A stretch of 64,000 nucleotides of DNA from CALFML01 sp044222245 (lineage in GTDB: Bacteria > Myxococcota_A > Polyangia > Palsa-1104 > JAEUJZ01): assembly GCA_044222245.1 (NCBI GenBank), contig JBGANQ010000017.1:67464-131463 (forward strand), given 5' to 3'. This document shows, piece after piece, positions 35,873 through 44,194 of this stretch. The notes under the pieces were generated by a model. The model was not told where the DNA came from, did no database searches, and was given only the letters and a program-made list of their open reading frames with translations. How positions within the stretch are numbered: the first letter of the stretch is position 1; each line of letters starts with the position of its first letter. Position numbers and translations under genes: made by a program.

Positions 35873-36329
35873 GAGGGTGCCCCGGTCCCCGGGTGCCGAC
35901 GCGAGCCAAGAAGCGATGATAGTCGCCGCCGACTGAGCGCATGGCTTGCTCTCCGGTGCCGCGCTGCTCGCAGAGGCGACAGCAGCAGACCGCCGTGTGT
36001 CGGCTGGGATCGGGTGTCGGAGAGAAAGCCGAGGCTGCGGGGGCTCGGCGGTCTGCTGCTTGGCGAGGGGCCGACAGTGAGGACAGTAAGGATCATACCG
36101 TCGACAAAGGCGCGCCAGCGTTCCCCCTGCCGACGGGCAGCCGGGGAAATTTTTGGGCCATGGGCTCAAGCTGGAGGCTGGCCCGGATGGGGTCCCCTGC
36201 CCGCTGGCACCACGGGAAGCCGCTCGCTCCAGGTCAGCAGCTGGCGCTTGGGAGCGCCCCAAAACGCGCACGCGCCGCGCGCTCTCTCGGCAGGCTATAG
36301 ACCAGGGCGGCCGGGGTCTTGGGGGGCGC

Positions 36330-36590
36330 TCAAGTCTCTTGAGGCCGCTTGCGCAGGGGCTCCTTGAAGCGAACCCCGGCACCGCCGCCATTTTCGGGGA
36401 TGAACTCCACTCCCGCCAGTTCCAGGGCCTTCTGCACCGCATCCAGGTTGGTGGCGTAGGCGCTGGGCACCCCATCGACCTTTTCCATGCGCTGGATGGT
36501 CGGCAGGCTCACCTCGGCTTTTTTCGCCAGGGCACTGGCGGACCATCGAAGCAGTCCGCGCGCCGCTCTCATCTGGGCGCCCGTGATCAT
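36330..36590 (-). CDS. Small XRE helix-turn-helix regulator
   Basis: 86 residues from ATG 36588-36590, no Shine-Dalgarno. Almost all of it is an HTH_XRE domain (MRAARGLLRWSASALAKKAE, VSLPTIQRMEKVDG) followed by the AVQKALELAGVEFIPENGGGAGVR tail common in Alphaproteobacterial and phage-type regulators. Likely a self-regulating repressor of the island; a candidate operator lies 13 nt upstream. Confidence 0.85.
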   Translation of the reverse strand: MITGAQMRAARGLLRWSASALAKKAEVSLPTIQRMEKVDGVPSAYATNLDAVQKALELAGVEFIPENGGGAGVRFKEPLRKRPQET

Positions 36591-36602
36591 GATGCAAAAT
36601 CG

Positions 36603-36614
36603 ATCACAGGTGAT
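36603..36614. promoter_or_regulatory. Candidate operator ATCAC-N2-GTGAT
   Basis: Perfect 5-bp arms with a 2-bp spacer, 13 nt upstream of the small XRE gene. A related GTGAT half-site occurs at 36583-36587, at the start codon. TTGACA at 36624-36629 (+ strand) is close by. Confidence 0.4.
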
Positions 36615-37309
36615 AAATTCTCAGTTGACATTTTTTGTGTCTAGTTTAGGTTAATTTGCATCATCGCTTGAGTGTATCGCGGCTTGGGTGAAGCCCGTGC
36701 CGCCTGAAACAGCACACCATTGCATACCTGCGCCCCGAGATCCAGGGCGCTGTGGTCGGCCATGTGCGTGCGGGCAGGAGATCTCATGGCTACCGATCTG
36801 ACGTTGCTGTCCTGAAGGAAAGAGGGAGTTGTCGCCGTCGGTGATTCGACCGCCTATGGGTCTCGAGGAACGATTGCGCACACCAGACCCAGCTTAGGAG
36901 ATGGGCTGCGGTCCAGGGAGCAATGCCCTCGCGTTCCATTCGACCGGCCAGTCGATCTGATGATGGCTCACCGATCGGGACGCCACCTCGCAAACAACGC
37001 GGATGCTCGATGAGCGCAGCTTGCTCCCCGAGGGGGACGGGCACGCAATCGGGACAGGAATTCGCTTTAGGTATTTAGTTATCCGCACAGATGACGCAAT
37101 TTGTAATGGTCCGAAACCATTGGATCTTGTTGCCATGTTTAGCGGATCTTCAGGATAGACCTTGGCCTAAAGATCATAGCTAAGTCGAAAAATCGCATCC
37201 CGTGTTCTGGGCGAGCGGCTTCCGAGTAATCAACTTGATTACTCCTCCACATCCGAACCTACAGCGATTTTGAGCTTGCACGACCCGATCTGTGTGCCAC
37301 CCTTGCTGC
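36615..37309. other. Gene-poor stretch
   Basis: About 700 bases between divergent genes. Contains a plus-strand TTGACA at 36624 and a small inverted repeat AATGGT-N5-ACCATT (37105-37121) upstream of the next gene. No coding region supported. Confidence 0.4.
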
Positions 37310-37894
37310 ATGTTCGGCATTACCATTCCTCTCAGCATTGATTCAGTTCGCATTCTGGCAGTCACGGGCAAGCAAGGGAAACGCCCGTGCTTATGGGAAG
37401 GACACCCTTCAACCCCTGAGCATGAAATCGAGGCAGCGATCGACGCCGATCTACGCGTTCGCCGCTGGCTGAGCAAGCACCGTCTGATCAAAAATGGCGT
37501 CGCCACCTTGAGCTTCAACATCGAGCTCTACTCAGGAGGTCGGCGAGTCGAGACCCTCGATGCCAAGGACGTCAGCCTCTTTATTCGACAGGTCAAACGG
37601 AAGCCACGCGCAACCTCGGAGGAAGTGGTGCTCAAGAGCATCAGCGTGCTGGACTCGACGATCAAGAACCTGGGCGAGCGGCTCGATATGAATTGGAAGA
37701 CGCTGACCGAACAGCTGGAGCAGCGCGACACCGTGATCGGCATGCTGGTTCAGCGCGGACTCAACCCACCGGCTCCTCCCAAGCCGGCAGAGCCGCCTCC
37801 TACGCCGCCGGATACGATCGACAACCTATTCGACAAGGGCGGGAAGCTGATCCAGTTCATGAATATGATCAAGTCGGTCAAGGGGAGCGACTAA
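37310..37894 (+). CDS. Unknown protein with coiled-coil and C-terminal helical tail
   Basis: 194 residues from ATG 37310; ATG 37292 is also possible, and neither has a ribosome site. The N-terminal 100 residues are mixed alpha/beta (MFGITIPLSIDSVRILAVTG, SFNIELYSGGRRVETLDAKD). Then comes an amphipathic helix or coiled coil (LKSISVLDSTIKNLGERLDM, WKTLTEQLEQRDTVIGMLVQ), a Pro-rich hinge and a C-terminal helix. Balanced composition supports a real gene. No family recognised; plausibly an element-encoded accessory protein. Confidence 0.6.
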   Translation: MFGITIPLSIDSVRILAVTGKQGKRPCLWEGHPSTPEHEIEAAIDADLRVRRWLSKHRLIKNGVATLSFNIELYSGGRRVETLDAKDVSLFIRQVKRKPRATSEEVVLKSISVLDSTIKNLGERLDMNWKTLTEQLEQRDTVIGMLVQRGLNPPAPPKPAEPPPTPPDTIDNLFDKGGKLIQFMNMIKSVKGSD

Positions 37895-38183
37895 CCCGAT
37901 GATGGATGGTCAGGGTGCGAGTGCGACCCAGCCGGTCACTGAGTGAGCTACGATCCATCATCCATCCTGGGATTTGCCAACGCCGGTATACGCTGGCCAG
38001 GCGTTCTGCGAGAACTCCAATCCAGTACGGCGCGAGGTCGTCAAGAGCCCGACTGACTACCTGCGTGTCGCTCTTCGCGAACCTGGCAAAACATGATGGC
38101 GGCGTTGGTCGGTATTGAGGGTCGCCATATTTTCTTCCCCGAATCGGTACTCGCATCGCGGCTTAGAGCGGACCGTTACACAT
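37895..38183. other. Short gene-free stretch
   Basis: A 9-bp inverted repeat, ATGATGGAT (37899-37907) and ATCCATCAT (37953-37961), follows directly after the preceding stop and might form a transcript end. Nothing else seen. Confidence 0.4.
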
Positions 38184-38462
38184 CTATGCGTGAAACCCAC
38201 GACTCTTCAGGTATTGTCTGGCTTGCACCTCATGTTCTCGTATAGTGTCCTGAGCGTGGGGGTTGTGGGCTTGGGCGCGAATGATCGATTTGAACGCATC
38301 TCTATATTCATCAGGGTACCGAGGTGTCCCCCACAACTCACGTGGAATGTTGGGATCGTTCGGATACCTGAACTCGTAAAAGTTCTGAAATCGTGCTCTC
38401 GCTCCCCCATCAAGATCGAGCACCCAAACGATATTTTGAAGAGCCTCTTCCCATGCAGCCAT
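38184..38462 (-). CDS. Small protein of unknown function
   Basis: 92 residues; ATG 38460-38462 with GGGAG 8 nt upstream, a good start. Acidic/aromatic N-terminus (MAAWEEALQNIVWVLDLDGG) then helical, Arg/Tyr-rich (YPDEYRDAFKSIIRAQAHNP). Mixed codon use unlike the GC-rich chromosome. Unrecognised. Confidence 0.6.
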   Translation of the reverse strand: MAAWEEALQNIVWVLDLDGGARARFQNFYEFRYPNDPNIPRELWGTPRYPDEYRDAFKSIIRAQAHNPHAQDTIREHEVQARQYLKSRGFHA

Positions 38463-38881
38463 GATCTTTACTCCCTAACCTCCGACGGTGGTTTAGCCGG
38501 TTTAGCCGCCATGGACGGCCGTGTCTGAATACACGTGCAATCGAGATGCCAAACAACTATCTCTTCATGCGCCTCGGGAAAATATTATAGGTGGCCCTGG
38601 ACCCGCAATTTTTTCTGTCACACGTACTTGACGCGAAAATTTTTCGCCTGCGTTGTCAAGCCTTTCTTGCCATTCGATTCCAATATCGATAACCCAAGCA
38701 AATACACGCGCACCAAAGGCGCTAATATGGCGCATGCGTGCGCAATTTGGAAGCGCGGACCCCGCACCGTTATCACCTCGTTAGAGTGATAACGGTGCGT
38801 AATTTTTTATTTGACAAATGACCTCATGGCGCCGTAAGGGCTTTAGCGTCGAATCAATCAATCAACACAAACCGCCACCCC
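38463..38881. other. AT-richer stretch ending in a terminator-like hairpin
   Basis: No supported gene. The only open frame (38535-38789) runs into the hairpin and has no ribosome site. The hairpin at 38763-38799 is the main feature. Confidence 0.4.
38763..38799 (+). terminator. Rho-independent terminator-like hairpin
   Basis: Perfect 14-bp arms (38763-38776 and 38786-38799, CGCACCGTTATCAC and its complement) with a 9-nt loop, followed by TAATTTTTTATTT. It would stop plus-strand transcription and insulate the downstream structured leader. Confidence 0.7.
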
Positions 38882-39033
38882 GCGCCGCAGCGACGGCGCA
38901 AGGAGACTGACCGCCGAACACACCACAAGGTGCCCCGTCGAGAGTATCGACGCCGGGCCGCAAAGACCGGGACTCGACGGGTGGACGCCCGTCGGTCCCG
39001 TAGCGCGCCGTCGTGTTTGCACCACGCCGGCGC
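38882..39033 (+). ncRNA. Candidate structured leader or small RNA with five hairpins
   Basis: Successive perfect or near-perfect stems: 38882-38899 (GCGCCG/CGGCGC), 38921-38932 (CACC-ACAA-GGTG), 38936-38952 (CGTCGA-GAGTA-TCGACG), 38968-39000 (13 bp with one bulged T) and 39005-39033 (10 of 11 bp). The last ends 3 nt before the GGAG of the next gene, so it could control its translation. The two long stems are unlikely by chance. No known RNA family recognised. Confidence 0.4.
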
Positions 39034-39046
39034 ACCGGAGCGAATC

Positions 39047-39553
39047 ATGCCACGTTCACGCCCGAAGTCTGCATCAAAAGTCCGCCCGTCTGCATCCGCG
39101 CCCCTCTCCGACGCTGTGGAGGTGCGAGAGCCGCCCTTTTCGCGGTCTCTGGCCCTCAGCCCCAGGCTGGCCCGGCGCCTCAGCCACTTTCAACGCGACC
39201 ACGTCCAGTATCCGCCCCTGCTTCCCTTCAAGTGCCGGACCGTCTACGTCCCCATCATGGGGGCCGATCTGCGCCCGTCTCTGAGCCACGATGGCAAGCC
39301 CATCCTGGCCCGCGTGCTTCTCGAGGTCGCCTTTCAAGAGTACACCCGTCACCCTCGCTGGGACCGTCGCCCCCGGGCGCTGTGGTTTTTCGTCGCTTGG
39401 GACATTGACGGCTCCTGTTTGCAGAAGGCCCGTCGCATCAGCCGCGCCGGGGCACAGAAGCTGTACAAAGTGCCCTCAGCTCGCCTGCAGGTCATAAGCA
39501 CCGGCAAGCGGCTTGTGCTGGTCTCACGACCGGAGTCGCCCTCTCTCTCGTAA
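39047..39553 (+). CDS. Unknown basic protein preceding the integrase
   Basis: 168 residues; ATG 39047 with GGAG 6 nt upstream. The N-terminal 40 residues are basic and Ser/Pro-rich (MPRSRPKSASKVRPSASAPL). The rest is compact (LARRLSHFQRDHVQYPPLLP, ILARVLLEVAFQEYTRHPRW, LWFFVAWDIDG) and ends at 39553, 95 nt before the integrase. Possibly a recombination-associated DNA-binding protein of the same element (inference). Family not recognised. Confidence 0.6.
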   Translation: MPRSRPKSASKVRPSASAPLSDAVEVREPPFSRSLALSPRLARRLSHFQRDHVQYPPLLPFKCRTVYVPIMGADLRPSLSHDGKPILARVLLEVAFQEYTRHPRWDRRPRALWFFVAWDIDGSCLQKARRISRAGAQKLYKVPSARLQVISTGKRLVLVSRPESPSLS

Positions 39554-39648
39554 CCCATGCGCAACCGTCGCGGTGCGGCTGTGGTGCGTCGGGTGCCCAA
39601 GCGTGCACCCGGCGGCGACTCGGCGCCGCGGCGACACCGGAGATCCCC

Positions 39649-40836
39649 ATGTCCAGAGCCCAAGCAGCATCCCGCGTCAAAGGTCCCTACTCCGAGCGGG
39701 GCGGCACCCGCTTCCGTCTGCGCGTTGTCGATCAAGGCATCAAGCGCGATCTGTACTTTGCCACCGAGCGCCAAGCCCGCGCGCAGCTGGTCACTCTGCA
39801 GCAGCAGATCGACCACTCTGTAAGCCGCACCGTCGGCTGGCTCATCGACGAGTTTTGCGCGGAGCGCCAGCGCCAGGGCCGCGCCAAGCCGCGGACCTGT
39901 CGTGAGCAACGCGAGCGCGCTCGCAGTGTCCTACACGCCTACTTGGACCGAGAAGCGCGCGTGATCACTCCCGCCCTCGCGACCAAGCTCTATCTGGACT
40001 TGGTCGAGAGCCTCAACGGCAAGACCGGCAAGCCCCTCGCCGCCGCCACGCACCGCTTCTACCTCAAGCTGGCCCGCGCCGTGTTTGCCTGGGCACTGCG
40101 CAAGGGCTACGTACAGCAGAATCCCTTTCTCAACGTCCAGGCGGTCGGCCGCGTCAACGTCGGCAAGCCGCAGCTGCGCATTGACGAAGCGCAGCGCTTC
40201 GTAACCACGGCGCTGGCCCGCTTCGATGAGCAAGCCGACCCGATGGCCATGGCGGCGCTGATTGCGCTGCTGATGGGACTGCGCGCCAGCGAAGTGCTTC
40301 AGCGCCGCGTGCGCGACGTAGACCGCAACGGCGAGATCCTGTGGATCGACGGCGGCAAGTCGAAGAACGCGCGCCGCTACCTCGACGTGCCTGCAGTGCT
40401 GCAGCCGCGACTGATGCAGCTGTGCAGCGGACGCGAGCCGGACGAGTTCCTCATGGGCCTCAGCGCCAGAGGCGAGCCCAAGCGCCGGCAAGCCCTGTGG
40501 ACTACCGTTCACCGGCTCTGCCTTGCAGCGCAAGTGCCGCCGGTCTGCCCGCACAGCTTGCGCGGCCTCTGGGCCACGCTGGGGGTGCAGTCGGGCGCCG
40601 TCTCTCACGCGGTAGCCGCCAGCCTGGGCCATGGTTCGTTCAGCATGACGGCCAAGCACTATGCCCAGCCTGAAGCCATCAGCGGCGCGCACACCGCGCG
40701 CGTGATGTCGATGCTCTCGCTCGGCAGCGCCGCCCCAGCAGAAGACAGCACGGCGCTTGTAGACCAGCTGCGCGCCCTGCCTGCCGAGGTGCTGCGCCGG
40801 CTGCTGCAAGACCTCAGCAAGACCTCAGCAAACTAG
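39649..40836 (+). CDS. Tyrosine recombinase (phage-type integrase)
   Basis: 395 residues; ATG 39649 with GGAG 6 nt upstream. N-terminal arm/SAM-like core-binding domain (about 60-160) then the catalytic domain with all residues: Arg212 (LMGLRASEVL), Lys237 (GGKSKN), His302 and Arg305 (PHSLRGLWAT), His328 (LGHGSF) and nucleophile Tyr338 (AKHY). It should be active and probably moved the island it borders. It is paralogous to the broken gene at 22268. Arms of the CTGTCCGCA repeat lie just past its stop at 40862-40879. Confidence 0.93.
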   Translation: MSRAQAASRVKGPYSERGGTRFRLRVVDQGIKRDLYFATERQARAQLVTLQQQIDHSVSRTVGWLIDEFCAERQRQGRAKPRTCREQRERARSVLHAYLDREARVITPALATKLYLDLVESLNGKTGKPLAAATHRFYLKLARAVFAWALRKGYVQQNPFLNVQAVGRVNVGKPQLRIDEAQRFVTTALARFDEQADPMAMAALIALLMGLRASEVLQRRVRDVDRNGEILWIDGGKSKNARRYLDVPAVLQPRLMQLCSGREPDEFLMGLSARGEPKRRQALWTTVHRLCLAAQVPPVCPHSLRGLWATLGVQSGAVSHAVAASLGHGSFSMTAKHYAQPEAISGAHTARVMSMLSLGSAAPAEDSTALVDQLRALPAEVLRRLLQDLSKTSAN

Positions 40837-40861
40837 CCTACATCGCCCCCCATTCTTATCC

Positions 40862-40879
40862 GTCCGCATGCTGTCCGCA
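40862..40879. repeat. Tandem GTCCGCA arms next to integrase (site D)
   Basis: GTCCGCA (40862-40868) and CTGTCCGCA (40871-40879) are two direct copies of the arm that forms inverted repeats at 12019, 22048 and 32573. They lie between the integrase stop and the FG-GAP gene stop, where an attachment site would be expected. CCGCGAATCT (40892-40901) is the complement of AGATTCGCGG beside the site at 22048. Confidence 0.45.
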
Positions 40880-40885
40880 CGCTGG

Positions 40886-42280
40886 CTAAGTCCGCGAATC
40901 TCCGACGGAAAATCGCACAGGAACGCTCCCTCCGATACGGTTGGCGACGATCACGTCCTGATTCCCATCGCCGTTCATATCGGCGATCGCCAGCTGCTGC
41001 GGTCCGGCGCCGACGAACACCGGATTGTTGGGCGGATTGAACGTCGCGTTGGGCGAGCCGGTCCCGATAAAGACGCGGATGGTGTTGGTGATCGAGTCGC
41101 TGACGACGCAGTCGATCTTGCCGTCGTTGTTCAGGTCCCCGAGCTCCATCCACTGCGGGGCCTGGTTGGCGTTGTTGGTCCCGTAGTTGAGCGGATTGGC
41201 CGCCTGGAACGGACCCGCCTGCTGACCAGTACCGAAGTACACAGCGAGCGTCGCGCCGCCGTTATTCTGCATCACCGCGACCAGATCCTGGCGGCCATCG
41301 CCGTTTATATCCGCAGTCTGTACGCGCGTCGGCTGGCCATTGGGAGCCAGCGCCATGTACTGACCGGAGGGGAACAGATTGGCGTTGTTGGCGGTGTTGA
41401 TGAAGAGCCCGATGTTGCTGGCGTTCACATTGCCGGTGATGAGATCCGGCTGGTTGTCGCCGTTGATGTCGGCGACCGCCTGGGAAAAGACGTTGCCGCT
41501 CGCTCCGTAGTTGAGCGACGCTACCGCATTCATAAGGCCCGTGCCGTTGCCCAGATAGTAGTGCACCTGGTTGCTCGTCGTGCCCACCACCATGTCGAGC
41601 CTGCCGTCGGCATTCAGATCGACCAGGCGGGTCGTGTTGTTCGCTCCCTGACCGCCGATAAAGCCGAAGGTGGGCGTGGGCTGCAGCGGCGCGAAGCCGC
41701 CAAGGCCATTGCCGAGGTAGACTGTATAGATGCTCTGATCGACATGGGTGACGATGACGTCGGTCTTGCCATCCCCGTTGAGATCACCAAACGCGGCGCC
41801 GTGGGGGCGCTGGGCCAGGGTCGGATAGGCGGTCTGCGAGAACGTCAGCTGCGAGGCATAGAAGGTGAGCGCGGAGGGAGAGTTGGCCGCGTTGCTGTTC
41901 TTGCTTGTCTGACCATCGGGGTTGCGCGCGACCAGGTTCACCGGACCGACGCCGGCCCGCGCTGGCGTCAGAAGGACCGCAGTCGTCGGTGTGACCGACA
42001 TCACATTGACGAGCTGATTGTTGATGAAAAAGTTGGTTGTAGTCGAAAATGGACCGCCAGTGACTGTGATCTGATCGCCACCCGCAGTGGACAGAAGCTT
42101 GGGGCTAACCGCCAAAATGTTAGGTGCCGTGGGCTGAAATGTGCCGGCGTCAAAGCCCAGCAGATCTGCGGGCGGCGCCGTCGCCATGTCCTGGTTCCCG
42201 GTCGGTACCGGGAACAGGGAGCGTGGGGTCTCCGAGCAGCTGAAGAAAAGTAAACTGGTGATAATAATGCTTCGCTTCAT
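40886..42280 (-). CDS. TIG domain plus FG-GAP repeat lipoprotein
   Basis: 464 residues; AAGGAG 8 nt upstream of ATG 42278-42280. Leader MKRSIIITSLLFFSC ends in a lipobox Cys. Residues about 50-135 are an IPT/TIG immunoglobulin-like fold (PNILAVSPKLLSTAGGDQIT, NPDGQTS). The rest is FG-GAP/VCBS propeller with Ca-binding-like loops (DLNGDGKTD, DLNADGRLD, DINGDNQPD, DLNNDGKID, DMNGDGNQD). Exported, surface or periplasmic. It ends 50 nt from the integrase; the last residues (VPVRFSVGDSRT) depart from the repeat pattern, so the island may have replaced its original tail (inference). Confidence 0.88.
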   Translation of the reverse strand: MKRSIIITSLLFFSCSETPRSLFPVPTGNQDMATAPPADLLGFDAGTFQPTAPNILAVSPKLLSTAGGDQITVTGGPFSTTTNFFINNQLVNVMSVTPTTAVLLTPARAGVGPVNLVARNPDGQTSKNSNAANSPSALTFYASQLTFSQTAYPTLAQRPHGAAFGDLNGDGKTDVIVTHVDQSIYTVYLGNGLGGFAPLQPTPTFGFIGGQGANNTTRLVDLNADGRLDMVVGTTSNQVHYYLGNGTGLMNAVASLNYGASGNVFSQAVADINGDNQPDLITGNVNASNIGLFINTANNANLFPSGQYMALAPNGQPTRVQTADINGDGRQDLVAVMQNNGGATLAVYFGTGQQAGPFQAANPLNYGTNNANQAPQWMELGDLNNDGKIDCVVSDSITNTIRVFIGTGSPNATFNPPNNPVFVGAGPQQLAIADMNGDGNQDVIVANRIGGSVPVRFSVGDSRT

Positions 42281-42417
42281 ATGTGACTCTCCTTACGAAC
42301 TAGTTTATAATTGAAGCAAGATTCTGTTCGCCGCGCAATGCCATTGCTGGAATCCTCTCGGAGAGCCGGCAAGCAGCCTCGGAGCCTTGAGCCAGTGAAG
42401 ATCCACCGCCACGCGAG

Positions 42418-42915
42418 ATGTCCATGACGGGAAGCAGCGCTGCTGCCGCGCCCCAGCCTGGCCTCGTGCTCGCCGGCTTCCGGCTTGTCGAGCAGCTAGG
42501 CAGCGACGGGCTGGGCGAGCTGTTCCGGGCGCAGAACGTGCACGCGCCGCGGCTCTTGCGGTCGATCCGCGTCATCCGCCCCGAGCTGGCGGCGCAGCCC
42601 GACTTTCGCACCCAGCTGCTGCGCGTCGCCGAGCTGCTCGACGTCCTGGAACACCCGAACCTGCTGCGCCTGCACCACCTGGGCGAAGAGGGCGACTTTC
42701 TGTTCACCGTCCACGATCTGCTGCTCGGCCGCAGCCTGCGCGCCCTCACCAGCGAGCAGCGCGCACCGCGGCCGGTGGGCGTGGTGACCGACTGGCTGTA
42801 TCAGGCGCTGTGTGGCCTGGGCCACGCGCACCAGCAGGGAATCATTCACCAAGGCCTATCTCTGCCGTCGCTGGAGTCGCTCCAGGTTTCCAGGCTGGGC
42901 GGCGCGTCCTTATAG
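42418..42915 (+). pseudogene. Truncated Ser/Thr pseudokinase (N-lobe to catalytic loop)
   Basis: 165 residues. Gly-loop-like GSDGLGELF is present, but the VAIK Lys is Arg (SIRVI) and HRD is replaced by HQG. The frame stops before the DFG segment, so no activation loop or C-lobe. The body aligns with the same family as the kinase at 2996. It might be a deliberate pseudokinase, but truncation in the catalytic loop favours decay. Confidence 0.6.
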
Positions 42916-43119
42916 AGCGGATGGAAAGGGCGGCGCGGGCCGCAGGTCCTGGCGACCCGAGCCCCGCCCCCGCAGCGGATCTTGCAGCGTGGGCGACAGC
43001 GGGCAACCCCTGGCGACCGGACCCCCGCCCTGGCGACAAAGGCCCCTGAGTGTCTGCGGTGGGCAGTCGGGCTACAGTCCCTGCATGCATCGACCTCACC
43101 ACGATGCCAGGAGGAACTC

Positions 43120-44031
43120 ATGATTCGTAGGGATAGTGGTCTTCGGCTCCCCGTTTTGGCGTCGCTCCTGACGCTGGCTCTGACAACCAAGGCCTTCGCG
43201 CTTCCGGTCGGCACGGAAGAGGAGCTGAAGCAGGCTGCCGCCGAGGCGCAGTCCGCCGCGCCGAGCTGGGAAGAGCTCGATGCCGCGGCCGTCGACTTCA
43301 CCGCCATCGTCGCGCTGTCCAACTGCTCGGGGTCGCTGGTGAAGTTCAAGGGCTCGCGCACCACCGACTTCGCCATGGTGCTGACCAACGGCCACTGCGT
43401 CGGCAGCTTCATCACCGCCGGCGACGCGCGCGTCAATGTCGCCACCAGCCGCACCTTCAACCTGCTCAGCTCAAGCGGCAGCGGCACCCTGGGCACACTC
43501 CGCGCCTCCAAGCTGATCTACGGCACCATGACCGGCACCGATATGGCGCTTTATCTGCTGACCTCGACCTATGCCCAGATCGCGTCCCGCTACCGCGTTG
43601 CGCCACTGCTCATCGCCGATTCCCACCCGGTGGCGGGCACCGCGATCCGCGTCGTCTCCGGCTTCTGGCGCAAGATCTACTCGTGCACGATCAGCAAGTT
43701 CGTGCCGCAGCTGATGGAGGGCAGCTGGACGTGGCAGGACTCCATCCGCTACTCCGAGCCCGGCTGCGAGGTCATCGGCGGCACCTCGGGCTCGCCGATC
43801 ATCAGCGCCAGCGCCTACGAAGTCATTGGCATCAACAACACCACCAACGAGACCGGCGCCCGCTGCACCGTCGACAATCCTTGCGAGATCGACAGCATGG
43901 GCAATGTCACGGTCGAAAAGGGGGCAAGCTACGGCCAGCAGATCTATCAGCTTTACTCCTGTGTAAACGCCAGCAACGCCATCGACCTGAGCATGCCCGG
44001 CTGCAAGCTGCAAAAGCCGGCGACTCCCTAA
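43120..44031 (+). CDS. Secreted trypsin-like (V8/S1) serine protease
   Basis: 303 residues; AGGAGG 5 nt before ATG 43120. Signal peptide 1-27 ends AFA. Catalytic triad visible: His in TNGHCVG, Asp in GTDMALYLL and Ser in GGTSGSPII. The order and spacing match V8-like/trypsin-like S1 peptidases (Glu-specific type). Cys pairs (NCSG, GHCV; CKL near the end) may form disulfides. The missing pro-domain suggests simple secretion. Typical of extracellular digestive enzymes of predators or saprophytes. Confidence 0.93.
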   Translation: MIRRDSGLRLPVLASLLTLALTTKAFALPVGTEEELKQAAAEAQSAAPSWEELDAAAVDFTAIVALSNCSGSLVKFKGSRTTDFAMVLTNGHCVGSFITAGDARVNVATSRTFNLLSSSGSGTLGTLRASKLIYGTMTGTDMALYLLTSTYAQIASRYRVAPLLIADSHPVAGTAIRVVSGFWRKIYSCTISKFVPQLMEGSWTWQDSIRYSEPGCEVIGGTSGSPIISASAYEVIGINNTTNETGARCTVDNPCEIDSMGNVTVEKGASYGQQIYQLYSCVNASNAIDLSMPGCKLQKPATP

Positions 44032-44194
44032 GTCGGCGCGCCGACTTCTCCGTCCCCGAAAGCCTCCTCCCTTAACCTCACCCTGCCCTGCGCAGTGGCT
44101 GCGCCGTCCCGGCTTAGCCCCTGCGCGGGTGCCCCCTTGCGTGGCTCCGCCTGGGGGTGCTATGAGGGCGACTCAAAAACTAAAGAGGCTCATC

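Noticed and set aside
38535..38789. Plus-strand frame of 84 codons
   Set aside because: Runs into the terminator-like hairpin, has no ribosome site and no protein-like pattern.
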